Of a stretch of DNA of 26,512 bases, positions 6,515 through 13,897 are shown piece by piece; the stretch's first letter is position 1, and every line of letters starts with the position of its first letter. The position numbers and the translations under genes were made by a program. The notes beneath the pieces were generated by a model. The model saw only the letters and a program-made list of their open reading frames with translations, did not search any database and was not told the origin of the DNA. The DNA lies in assembly GCA_964437735.1 (NCBI GenBank), contig CAYTID010000026.1, forward strand, positions 1-26,512, read 5' to 3'. The stretch is from CAYTID01 sp964437735 (GTDB lineage Bacteria > Bacteroidota > Ignavibacteria > UBA10030 > BY39).

Positions 6515-6775
6515 ATGAAAAAAATAAATTTTCCAATAACACTCAAAGGAAGCATTGTTTCGGATTTTTATAAACGGTGTACGTTATGCGGAAAAGAGTG
6601 GTACGATAAGGAGGCTTTTATATTGGATAAAAATCTCCATTTTAACGGTCACCAAATTAACTTTCAAAAATTAGCTGAAAGCATACCACAAAAGGGCTTA
6701 TTAATATTTACCCATAAGATTTTAGGATGCGGCACATCATTGGCAGTGCCTGCTGAAGATTATCGTGATTTTTAA
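6515..6775 (+). CDS. Small CxxC protein, uncharacterised, first gene of the rod-hook operon
   Basis: An 86-residue protein with no assignable function. It has a knuckle CTLCGKEW (about 22-29) and a later Cys in ILGCGTSLAVPA (about 70-81), plus His residues in between (HFNGHQINF, FTHK), suggesting a small metal-binding fold. The layout of CxxC, a NF segment, a hydrophobic GLLIFTHK strand and a TSLAVPA ending resembles uncharacterised zinc-ribbon-like proteins I recall from Deltaproteobacteria and FCB bacteria, but no name is established. The start has an AAAGG SD (6501-6505) and lies about 23 bases after the predicted sigma-54 start site, so it is a genuine leading gene. flgB follows 20 bases on. 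A role in assembly or regulation is only inferred from position. Confidence 0.75.
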   Translation: MKKINFPITLKGSIVSDFYKRCTLCGKEWYDKEAFILDKNLHFNGHQINFQKLAESIPQKGLLIFTHKILGCGTSLAVPAEDYRDF

Positions 6776-6795
6776 TAAATAAATTTTAAACTATC

Positions 6796-7206
6796 ATGTT
6801 TGATAAAACAAGAGTACCGTTATTATCCAAAGCGCTTGATGCTTATGCATTAAGGAATAAAGTGATCAGCGAGAATATTGCTAACATTTCCACAAGTGAT
6901 TACAAAAGCAAATCAGTTAAATTTGAGGACGAATTAAAAGGGGTGATAAAAGGGAATGTCAAGCTTGCCGGGATGACGCATGAACGCCACATTGCCATTG
7001 GCAATGGGGCGGGATCCCCAAATTCTCCACATCGGATTATTGAGAATTCCGATAATGCTGCTATAGAGTCGAACGGTATTAATAATGTCGATCTTGATGT
7101 CGAAATGGCTGAATTGGCAAAGAACCAGATTCGGTTCAAGTTTGTTGCACGTCTTCTCTCCAACGCTTTCAAAGGAATCCAAAAATCAATAAAGGGACAC
7201 GCATGA
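6796..7206 (+). CDS. flgB: Flagellar proximal rod protein FlgB
   Basis: FlgB is a proximal rod subunit in the periplasmic part of the basal body, exported early by the type III system. The 136-residue length is typical. The N-terminus has the rod/hook family signature ALRNKVISENIANISTSDYK (about 18-37), an amphipathic helix ending in ENIAN. The C-terminus has the matching helix MAELAKNQIRFKFVARLLS (about 103-121). The central part is variable. Its stop overlaps the flgC start by four bases (ATGA), so the two are translationally coupled. Standard flgB-flgC order. Confidence 0.95.
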   Translation: MFDKTRVPLLSKALDAYALRNKVISENIANISTSDYKSKSVKFEDELKGVIKGNVKLAGMTHERHIAIGNGAGSPNSPHRIIENSDNAAIESNGINNVDLDVEMAELAKNQIRFKFVARLLSNAFKGIQKSIKGHA

Positions 7207-7700
7207 ACATAAAAGGATTATTTTCAGGAATTGATGTTAGTTCAGCCGGGTTAAGTGCGCAACGAAGGCGCATGGACGCGATATCGGAAAATATTGCGAA
7301 TGCCGAAACTACCCGAACCGAAGAAGGAGGCCCTTACAAACGAAAAGTTGTTCAGATAAAAGAAAACCTGCAGAAAGTATTTTCATCCGCATTAAAGTCG
7401 GCAGATATGAGGCTCACATCATCCGATTCCCGACACATTTCTGCTACTGATTCTTCCGCAAACCGTTTGTCCGGTTCTGTAAGTACAATAAAAACTAATG
7501 AAACTGAGGATGAATCAATTCATAAAATGATATATGAGCCTGGCCATCCCGACGCAGATGAAAAAGGATACGTAAAAATGCCTAATGTGAATATAGTTAC
7601 TGAAATGGTTGATATGATATCCGCTACAAGAGCATACGAGGCAAACGTCGCAGTGATAAACGCGGAAAAGAGCATAGCGCGAGACAGTCTGGATATCTAA
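7203..7700 (+). CDS. flgC: Flagellar proximal rod protein FlgC
   Basis: FlgC is the second proximal rod subunit. It is 165 residues long, slightly above the usual 135-150. The N-terminal signature reads RRRMDAISENIANAETTRTEEGGPY (about 21-45), and the conserved C-terminus runs from YVKMPNVNIVTEMVDMISAT to RAYEANVAVINAEKSIA. The middle (about 60-110) is Ser/Asp-rich and likely accounts for the extra length. The ATG overlaps the flgB stop and is preceded by AAAGGGA. An uncharacterised small gene, not fliE, follows after one base. Confidence 0.96.
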   Translation: MNIKGLFSGIDVSSAGLSAQRRRMDAISENIANAETTRTEEGGPYKRKVVQIKENLQKVFSSALKSADMRLTSSDSRHISATDSSANRLSGSVSTIKTNETEDESIHKMIYEPGHPDADEKGYVKMPNVNIVTEMVDMISATRAYEANVAVINAEKSIARDSLDI

Positions 7701-7701
7701 A

Positions 7702-7995
7702 ATGAACGTAAACGATATAAAATTTTTGAACTTGCAGTCTGCTATTCGAAAGACTTACGGAAATAATCAACCTTCAGATAAATTGTCTGATATTTCTACA
7801 GCATCAAATAGTGACTTTAGGATTGAAAAAAATAATATATCTCGGCAAACAGATGTTTTGACACAGGCAGAACAATCTTACTTTACGGAAGCATTCCCGG
7901 AACTTGGTTTAAAAGCTGATGCGGAACAGGTATATCAGAAAAATGGCAGAACAGACCACGGAAAATTAGGAATGATAGTCGATAGGAAAGGATAA
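7702..7995 (+). CDS. Uncharacterised 97-residue protein between flgC and fliE
   Basis: I do not recognise this family. The gene sits between flgC and fliE, which are usually adjacent, with spacings of one base to flgC and four to fliE. The N-terminal half is Ser/Asn/Asp-rich and probably flexible (about 1-50). The C-terminal half looks folded: LTQAEQSYFTEAFPELGLKA (about 54-73), then VYQKNG and LGMIVDRKG at the very end. There are no Cys, signal peptide or membrane segments. Base composition and coupling match its neighbours, so it looks like a native basal-body operon gene. Possible roles include a rod-assembly factor, an export chaperone for FliE/FlgB/FlgC or a regulator; none is supported directly. 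Confidence 0.75.
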   Translation: MNVNDIKFLNLQSAIRKTYGNNQPSDKLSDISTASNSDFRIEKNNISRQTDVLTQAEQSYFTEAFPELGLKADAEQVYQKNGRTDHGKLGMIVDRKG

Positions 7996-7999
7996 TAAA

Positions 8000-8305
8000 A
8001 TGAAATTAGCACAAATTGTAGGACAGGTCTCCGGCTCTGGAATCAGTGAAAAAAAATCCATGAATAACAGTTTAAAAGAGGCCAATGTATCTTTTGCTGA
8101 TACACTGAAACAGGCAGCACAGGATGTAAATTCTCTGCAGAGTGAAGCCACTAAAGCTATAGAAGGGCTTGTAACCGGCGAAGCAACAGACCTGCATGAA
8201 GTGATGATAGCAGTAGAGAAAGCCAAAACAAGTTTTGAATTGCTGATGGAAGTTAGAAATAAAACAATAGAAGCATACCGCGAAATAATGAGAATGCAAG
8301 TGTAA
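8000..8305 (+). CDS. fliE: MS-ring/rod junction protein FliE
   Basis: FliE links the MS ring to the proximal rod and is one of the first exported substrates. The 101-residue protein has the conserved C-terminal helices: SFADTLKQAAQDVNSLQSEA (about 31-50), then VTGEATDLHEVMIAVEKAK and the highly conserved SFELLMEVRNKTIEAYREIM ending MQV. A good SD (AAAGGATAA) precedes the ATG. It lies just before fliF, the usual order. Confidence 0.96.
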   Translation: MKLAQIVGQVSGSGISEKKSMNNSLKEANVSFADTLKQAAQDVNSLQSEATKAIEGLVTGEATDLHEVMIAVEKAKTSFELLMEVRNKTIEAYREIMRMQV

Positions 8306-8308
8306 ATT

Positions 8309-9832
8309 ATGGCAACAAATCAAGAAGGCGAAAACAGACAGTTAGCGGGATTCATCAGAAGATTATCTCTGCAGCAGAAACTTATCATCGGTGGCGTCAC
8401 GATCGGTGCGATCACATTGCTTATGGTAATAGTCTCCTTTCTGCATCGTCCGACATACACGATCTTGTACAGCAATTTGTCGGCGCATGACGCATCAAAA
8501 ATTATTGATAAACTGAAGGAACAGTCAATACCGTATTCGCTGGATGACAACGGAAAGACCATTCTTGTACCTCAGGAAAATATGTATGACTTACGGCTTT
8601 CGCTGGCGGGGGACGGACTTCCACAGTCGAGTACTGTAGGTTACGAGATATTTGACAAGTCCAATCTGGGAATCTCGGATTTTGTTCAGAAAGTAAATTA
8701 TCGTAGGGCGATCGAGGGAGAATTGGCTAGAACGATCATTCAGATCGATGAAGTTGAAGCAGCACGCGTTCACATAGTCCTTCCCGAGAAGAAATTATTC
8801 AAGGAAGATGAAGCCCCGCGGACTGCTTCCGTCATTTTGAAACTAAAGTCTGGGAAACCGTTGAATCAGGAAACGATTCAAAGCATATCTCACCTGGTCG
8901 CCAGCAGCATCGAAGGGCTTGAAGCTTCCAATGTAACCGTAGTAGATTCGAGAGGAAATTTATTGTCCAGCAACAGTAAACCGAATTCCCTCGCCTCTTT
9001 ATCTTCGACTCAATATCAGCTTCAACAACAGGTGGAAAGTTATTTGACACAAAAAGCTCAAATAATGCTTGAGGCGGTACTTGGTTCAGGAAATTCGATT
9101 GTACAGACAACAGCCGAACTGGATTTTCGCCAGGTCGATAGGACTGTGGAGCAATATGATCCTGATAATACCGCTGTCAGAAGCGAACAGGTTTCGGAAG
9201 ACAAAAGCACATCAGGGGACTCATCGCCCTCGTCCAACCGTTCAAACACCATAACGAATTATGAAGTGAATAAGGTCGTGGAACGGATAGTGGAAAATCA
9301 GGGGAACATAAAACGACTAACGGTTGCCGTGACGGTGAATGGCAAAGAAAAAACAGTTGACGTTAACGGAGAAAAGATAACGGAATTAGTTCCAAGGACA
9401 CAGGAAGAACTTACTAAAATCACAGAGATCGTGAAGAGAGCGGTCGGTTATAATACACTCAGAAACGATGAGATCACGGTAGAGTACATTCCGTTCGCTA
9501 CAAACGTCCAGAATGAAGAATTTTATCATAAGGAATCGCCCCTTACAGACTGGAATGATCTAATCAAGTATGTTTTGATATTTTTGGCGATGGCAGGAGC
9601 CTTTTTCCTGCTTCGCTCTATGTTAAGTAAATTGCGGGTAAGCAATTTCAGCATAGAAAAAGGTTATCCTGATGGTATAAATTCATATTACTCCAGAGGA
9701 AGGATCGATGGTATGGGGTCCGATCTTCAACAGATCGACATGCAAAGCAAGAAAATGATGATAGCAGATTATGTGGATTCAAAACCGCAAGAGACGGCAA
9801 AATTATTAAAAGTATGGTTGGCAGAAGAATAA
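8309..9832 (+). CDS. fliF: MS-ring protein FliF
   Basis: FliF forms the MS ring in the inner membrane, the foundation of the basal body and housing of the export gate. The 507 residues show a first transmembrane segment at about 24-45, the YscJ-like ring-building motifs (TILYSNLSAHDASKIIDKLK from about 51), the FliF C-terminal periplasmic domain with VQTTAELDFRQVDRTVEQYD, a low-complexity Ser/Asn linker near residues 300-315, and a second transmembrane segment at about 420-438. The cytoplasmic tail ends in VDSKPQETAKLLKVWLAEE, the conserved FliG-binding helix. Slightly shorter than the enterobacterial protein but complete. No strong SD; it starts four bases after fliE. Confidence 0.97.
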   Translation: MATNQEGENRQLAGFIRRLSLQQKLIIGGVTIGAITLLMVIVSFLHRPTYTILYSNLSAHDASKIIDKLKEQSIPYSLDDNGKTILVPQENMYDLRLSLAGDGLPQSSTVGYEIFDKSNLGISDFVQKVNYRRAIEGELARTIIQIDEVEAARVHIVLPEKKLFKEDEAPRTASVILKLKSGKPLNQETIQSISHLVASSIEGLEASNVTVVDSRGNLLSSNSKPNSLASLSSTQYQLQQQVESYLTQKAQIMLEAVLGSGNSIVQTTAELDFRQVDRTVEQYDPDNTAVRSEQVSEDKSTSGDSSPSSNRSNTITNYEVNKVVERIVENQGNIKRLTVAVTVNGKEKTVDVNGEKITELVPRTQEELTKITEIVKRAVGYNTLRNDEITVEYIPFATNVQNEEFYHKESPLTDWNDLIKYVLIFLAMAGAFFLLRSMLSKLRVSNFSIEKGYPDGINSYYSRGRIDGMGSDLQQIDMQSKKMMIADYVDSKPQETAKLLKVWLAEE

Positions 9833-9852
9833 AAGTAAATCAGGAATAATGA

Positions 9853-10878
9853 ATGTCAAATCAGTCAGCAGCATTTAATAAGCTAAGTAAAAAACAAAAA
9901 GCGGCTCTTTTCATACTCTCTCTGGAAACGGATGTTGCTTCTAAAATGATGAAGCAACTGTCCCAGAAAGAAATTGAAGAATTGACACAGGAAATTGCAA
10001 GGATCGAGAATGTACCTGAGACAGTCATGGAGCAAATATATGATGATTTCAAGAATATGGCCGTTTCACGCCAAAAACTGATACACGGCGGGATCAGTGA
10101 TGCGCAAAAACTTTTGGAAAAATCCATAGGCAGCGCAGGAGCTAATGACATCATCAATAAAATGAAAGCGAGTCCAAAGAAAACCTATTTCGAGTCTATC
10201 AAAAAATCAGATCCAAAATATGTCTGGAAAATTTTAAATAACGAACACCCTCAAACCATCGCATTAGTTCTGGTGAATCTCGGTGCGGACTTGGCTTCAC
10301 AGGTCCTAGGTGAATTTTCTCAGGAAGTTAAAAACGATATCGCTCTTAGAATGGCGACACTGACATCGGTTCCTCAAAGTATTCTCATCGAACTGGAACA
10401 ATACATAAACACTATCGCCAAGGAACAATCGGTCGAAAACAAAGATGAATTAAACAGCCCCAAAATAGTTGCCGGAATGTTGAATAACTGTGATGCTGTG
10501 ATATCGAAATCGATCTTGTCGCATATTGAAGAACAAAATTCAACTCTTGCCGATAATTTAAAGAAATTGATGTATCAATTCAGCGACTTGCTTAAAATCG
10601 ATGATCGGGGAGTTCAGCGACTACTACGGGAAGTGGATAAAAAGGACCTTGCGTACGCGCTCAAAATTGCCGATGACGATGTCAAACAAAAGATTTTTTC
10701 AAATATGTCGGAACGGGCTCAGGATTTATTAAAAGAAGAACTTCAATATATGGGACCTATAAGATTAAAAGAGGTCGAAGCGGCACAAATCCGAATTATT
10801 GACACTGTCAAGCAGCTAGAAGAATCCGGAGAAATAGTGATTGCCGGAAGGGGTGGTAAGGAGGAAGTCCTTGTCTAA
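9853..10878 (+). CDS. fliG: Motor switch protein FliG
   Basis: FliG sits on the cytoplasmic face of the MS ring, bridges FliF to FliM and contacts the stator to generate torque. The 341-residue length is typical. The N-terminal domain starts SKKQKAALFILSLETDVA. The middle domain carries the FliM-contact motif EHPQT (131-135) in NNEHPQTIALVLVNLG. The C-terminal domain contains the charged torque helix (REVDKKDLAYALKIADDDV and SERAQDLLKEEL) and the family ending RIIDTVKQLEESGEIVI. An AGGAA SD lies seven bases before the ATG, and an ATG four bases earlier is out of frame. The stop overlaps the fliH TTG start region. Confidence 0.97.
   Translation: MSNQSAAFNKLSKKQKAALFILSLETDVASKMMKQLSQKEIEELTQEIARIENVPETVMEQIYDDFKNMAVSRQKLIHGGISDAQKLLEKSIGSAGANDIINKMKASPKKTYFESIKKSDPKYVWKILNNEHPQTIALVLVNLGADLASQVLGEFSQEVKNDIALRMATLTSVPQSILIELEQYINTIAKEQSVENKDELNSPKIVAGMLNNCDAVISKSILSHIEEQNSTLADNLKKLMYQFSDLLKIDDRGVQRLLREVDKKDLAYALKIADDDVKQKIFSNMSERAQDLLKEELQYMGPIRLKEVEAAQIRIIDTVKQLEESGEIVIAGRGGKEEVLV
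10858..10864 (+). promoter_or_regulatory. RBS deciding the fliH start
   Basis: AAGGAGG, a full Shine-Dalgarno, lies inside the end of fliG and six bases before an in-frame TTG at 10871. This places the fliH start at that TTG rather than at the upstream TTG at 10841, which has no SD. Confidence 0.7.
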
Positions 10879-11575
10879 AATAGTAAAATCAGCTTCAATC
10901 AAGTATAAAAACCGTCCTTCAAAACAAATTCAAGCCGCAGATAGGTCTCAGAACGTCAAACCATTTGATAAATATTTGCCGGTTTTCGGAGCTGAGTTGA
11001 TCCATCCCGAAGGAGTGAATATGATAGAAAACATATCATGCGAAACCAGTATCGGAGAACGAATCGACGAGGAATATCGCCGTGGATTCGAAGAAGGGAT
11101 AATCAATGCCGAAAGGGCTATGCGGGAAGATTACGAAAATCAATTTGTTGAAGAAAAACAAAAGCTTGAAAAATTCATGCAAAATATTTTGACACAATTT
11201 GGAATTTTGGCCTCAAAAACAGAAGCGGGTGTTTTGAAATTTTCCATAGCGATCGCTGAAAAAATATTAAAACGCGAGGTAGAGGTAGACGAGGAATTTA
11301 TACTGCCTCAGATACGAGAGGCTGTTAAAAGGATCACCGGGGTTGAGGCGATAACCCTCCGCATAAATCCCGCGGATGAGGAGTTGGTAAGAAATAACCG
11401 CGGCACGATCCACTCGACTTCGGATAATATTCGTGAGTTCAACATCGAAACAGATGAAAAGATAGACAGGGGCAGTTGCGTGATAGAAAGCGCAGCAGGA
11501 AATATAGACGCGCGGGTGTCTGCCCAGTTAAATAAGTTGGAAGATATTATTCTTAACAATTCAATGCTAAGGTGA
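10871..11575 (+). CDS. fliH: Flagellar assembly protein FliH
   Basis: FliH binds and restrains the export ATPase FliI and links it to the C ring. From the TTG at 10871 the protein has 234 residues; an upstream TTG at 10841 would add ten but lacks an SD. It has a basic N-terminus, the E/R-rich segment RIDEEYRRGFEEGIINAERA with the FliH/YscL GxxxG-like region, a long helix (about 85-130), and the C-terminal FliI-binding domain with IAIAEKILKREVEV, EAVKRITGVEAITLRINPAD and DRGSCVIESAAGNIDARVSA. The last matches the conserved G.C.vet..G.iDa pattern of this family. It overlaps fliG by eight bases. Confidence 0.93.
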   Translation: MSKIVKSASIKYKNRPSKQIQAADRSQNVKPFDKYLPVFGAELIHPEGVNMIENISCETSIGERIDEEYRRGFEEGIINAERAMREDYENQFVEEKQKLEKFMQNILTQFGILASKTEAGVLKFSIAIAEKILKREVEVDEEFILPQIREAVKRITGVEAITLRINPADEELVRNNRGTIHSTSDNIREFNIETDEKIDRGSCVIESAAGNIDARVSAQLNKLEDIILNNSMLR

Positions 11576-11576
11576 T
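11569..11576 (+). promoter_or_regulatory. RBS for the fliI TTG start
   Basis: AAGGTGAT matches the 16S anti-SD complement and also contains the fliH stop codon TGA. It ends two bases before the TTG at 11579, with six bases between the AAGG core and that codon. This supports the rare start over the in-frame ATG at 11639, which has a poorer SD. Confidence 0.5.
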
Positions 11577-11578
11577 CT

Positions 11579-12943
11579 TTGTACTCATCGATTAATGTAA
11601 ATAATGAAAAAGAATTTTCCAGGGAACTATTTCCGTGTATGATAGATCATTGGACAACCAAAATAAAACATTTGGATTTGCTGAAAGTGAATGGCAGGGT
11701 AAATCATGTGATCGGATTGGTAATCGAATCGATCGGTCCAAACTCTGCACTCGGCGAAGTGTGCGCCGTAAAATCGAAGGAGGGCGAAGAAGTTTGTCTC
11801 TCAGAAGTTGTAGGTTTCAGGAATGGAAAAGTTTTGTCAATGGTACTCGGCGAAGCAAGCAAAGTGAGTCCTGGAAGCGAAATCGTTGCAACGGGGCACT
11901 CACTCTCTGTGCCGGTTAGTTATTCGCTTCTCGGTCGGGTGATTGACGGATTAGGGAATCCGATTGACGGAAAGGGTCCGCTTGATGCTCAAGAGGTGAG
12001 ATCGATATATAACGCTCCGCCAAATCCGTTAGAGCGAAAAAGGATAAGCGAGCCGATCGCCACCGGTATAAGGTCAATCGATTCTCTTTTAACTATAGGA
12101 AAAGGCCAGAGAGTTGGTATCTTTGCCGGGAGCGGCGTAGGAAAGAGTGTGTTGCTCGGAATGATAGCAAAAAATACTAAAGCCGACATTAATGTTATTG
12201 CTTTAGTTGGTGAACGGGGGCGGGAAGTGGGTGAATTTATTGACAGAGAACTCGGCCATGAAGGTTTGAAACGCAGTGTTGTGATCGTGGCAACCGGAGA
12301 TCAGGCTGCGCTTATACGCATCAAAGCCGGATATATGGCTACTACTATTGCTGAATATTTCCGTGATCGCGGTCTAAATGTCATGTTAATGATGGATTCA
12401 GTGACACGGTTAGCTATGGCTCAACGGGAAGTAGGATTAGCAATAGGTGAACCACCGACTACAAAAGGTTACACTCCTTCAGTGTTTGCGATGTTGCCGA
12501 AAATATTGGAAAGAGCTGGCACGAGCCAAAATGGAAGTATCACCGCATTGTATACCGTGCTCGTCGAAGGTGACGACATGAACGATCCTATCGCCGATTC
12601 AGTCAGGTCAATTCTTGACGGACATATAGTGCTTACCCGGCGTTTAGCGTCTGCCGGTCATTATCCGGCTATTGATGTCCTTGAGAGTGTTAGTCGTGTT
12701 ATGCCGTCAATAATCAAGAACCAGCATCAAAAATCAGCTCACCGCTTGCTTGATCTGAAGGCTACCTACCGAGAAGCGGAAGATTTAATAAATATCGGAG
12801 CTTATGTGAAGGGGAGTAATCATAAAATAGACGAATCTATTAAATTCATCGATAAGATAAATTCACATTTGCGGCAGATGTCGTATGAAAAAGCCGATTA
12901 TGACGACAGTGTGGAGCAATTAATTCAAATGTTCAGTAATTAA
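11579..12943 (+). CDS. fliI: Flagellum-specific ATPase FliI
   Basis: FliI is the hexameric F1-beta-like ATPase that assists substrate delivery to the flagellar export gate. The 454-residue length is typical. Motifs in order: a beta-barrel N-terminal domain with GRVIDGLGNPIDGKGPLD (about 119-136), Walker A AGSGVGKS (183-190), the GERGREVGEF loop (211-220), Walker B region LNVMLMMDSVTRLAMAQREV, and the EPPTTKGYTPSVFAMLPKIL and DSVRSILDGHIVLTRRLA blocks. All catalytic residues are present. It starts with TTG, three bases after the fliH stop; an ATG at residue 21 is the alternative. Order fliH-fliI-fliJ is standard. Confidence 0.97.
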   Translation: MYSSINVNNEKEFSRELFPCMIDHWTTKIKHLDLLKVNGRVNHVIGLVIESIGPNSALGEVCAVKSKEGEEVCLSEVVGFRNGKVLSMVLGEASKVSPGSEIVATGHSLSVPVSYSLLGRVIDGLGNPIDGKGPLDAQEVRSIYNAPPNPLERKRISEPIATGIRSIDSLLTIGKGQRVGIFAGSGVGKSVLLGMIAKNTKADINVIALVGERGREVGEFIDRELGHEGLKRSVVIVATGDQAALIRIKAGYMATTIAEYFRDRGLNVMLMMDSVTRLAMAQREVGLAIGEPPTTKGYTPSVFAMLPKILERAGTSQNGSITALYTVLVEGDDMNDPIADSVRSILDGHIVLTRRLASAGHYPAIDVLESVSRVMPSIIKNQHQKSAHRLLDLKATYREAEDLINIGAYVKGSNHKIDESIKFIDKINSHLRQMSYEKADYDDSVEQLIQMFSN

Positions 12944-12954
12944 TAAGGAATGAG

Positions 12955-13398
12955 ATGCAGAATCGGAATTCAAAATTAAAAATCGTGATGAGAGTAAAAG
13001 ATTATTTCGAAAAAAAAACATTGCGTGAATTGCAGGAAATAAAAGCACAGGTTGAAATCGAAAGGGAGAACCTTAATAATCTGAAATTATCTGAAAGTTC
13101 TGCGCTCGAGGAAGCGAAAGTGAGATACAAGGTGCGGGCGAATGACATGCAGGTGAACAGGGCTTATATTAATAATCTGACTAATCAGATAAATGAACAG
13201 AAGAATAAGGTGACGGATATTGAGATTGAAGAGGATCAAAAACGAACTGAATTGATTGAAAAATCGAAGGAACGCCAGATCATTGAAAAATTAGATGAAA
13301 AGCGAACCACGGAATATAATAAAAAGAAAGAAAAATCGGCTCAGGCGCATCTGGATATTATTGCACAAAGAACAAAATTAGGAACTGCTCCAATATGA
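12955..13398 (+). CDS. fliJ: Flagellar export protein FliJ
   Basis: FliJ is a coiled-coil protein of the export apparatus that works like the central stalk of the FliI ring and escorts empty chaperones. The 147 residues are almost wholly helical and highly charged, with heptad-like repeats from about 20 to 135. The N-terminus MRVKDYFEKKTLRELQEIKA and the C-terminal KRTTEYNKKKEKSAQAHLD fit the family, which is otherwise poorly conserved. The C-terminal E/K-rich helix corresponds to the FlhA/FliI-interacting part. AAGGA lies five bases before the ATG. Its stop overlaps the following MotE-like gene by four bases (ATGA). Confidence 0.85.
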   Translation: MQNRNSKLKIVMRVKDYFEKKTLRELQEIKAQVEIERENLNNLKLSESSALEEAKVRYKVRANDMQVNRAYINNLTNQINEQKNKVTDIEIEEDQKRTELIEKSKERQIIEKLDEKRTTEYNKKKEKSAQAHLDIIAQRTKLGTAPI

Positions 13399-13895
13399 AA
13401 AATGTGCTTATCCTTGTAGGCTTATTTTCGTTTAGCTTTTATCTCTTAATACAGGTTGCCCTCTTAGTTGTGGTTTTCGTACCGAATAAAAAGACGGAAA
13501 CTCCGAATGAAGAAAAAATACATCAGGAGAAAACCTCGGAGGCGATCGATGAAAATACTCAATCCTTCGAACAATCATCTGAAGGTACGGCAAATCTTGT
13601 TTCTAATGAAATTCCGGGGAATTTAAGCAATTCGACCAATGAGGAGAAGGTCTCTCCGGATAGTGTCGCCGATGCAGGTGATGTACAATCTCCCGTAATA
13701 GATAGAGTAAAGGTGTCCGACGGTTTATCCCTTCAGAAATTTATTGAAACGACATCTGTTTCAAAAGCAACAGAAATTATCAATAAAATGGATGAAATCG
13801 AAGCAAAAGAAATACTGCGCTCTATAAAGAAAAAACAGGCAGCTAAGATTTTAAATAATCTCGATCCTGAAAAAACCATGAGGCTATTGAAATAA
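13395..13895 (+). CDS. MotE-like membrane protein (MgtE-N-type C-terminus)
   Basis: A 166-residue protein with one N-terminal transmembrane helix (about 4-30), a long acidic Ser/Asn/Glu-rich linker (about 31-105) and a short helical C-terminal domain (about 112-166) with MDEIEAKEILRSIKKKQAAK and ILNNLDPEKTMRLL. The repeated pattern of helix, K/R and NLDPEK is that of the MgtE intracellular N domain found in flagellar MotE (YlxF-like) proteins, usually encoded between fliJ and fliK, exactly as here. In Sinorhizobium MotE is a chaperone for the motility protein MotC; elsewhere its role is poorly known. The ATG overlaps fliJ by four bases. The identification rests on topology, the C-terminal motif and position. 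Confidence 0.72.
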   Translation: MKNVLILVGLFSFSFYLLIQVALLVVVFVPNKKTETPNEEKIHQEKTSEAIDENTQSFEQSSEGTANLVSNEIPGNLSNSTNEEKVSPDSVADAGDVQSPVIDRVKVSDGLSLQKFIETTSVSKATEIINKMDEIEAKEILRSIKKKQAAKILNNLDPEKTMRLLK

Positions 13896-13897
13896 CT

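Noticed and set aside
9069..9254. Small + strand ORF inside fliF and other alternative-frame ORFs on both strands
   Set aside because: All lie within well-conserved genes in other frames, without SDs or recognisable motifs.
10841..10870. Longer FliH reading from the TTG at 10841
   Set aside because: No SD there, whereas AAGGAGG is ideally placed for the in-frame TTG at 10871.
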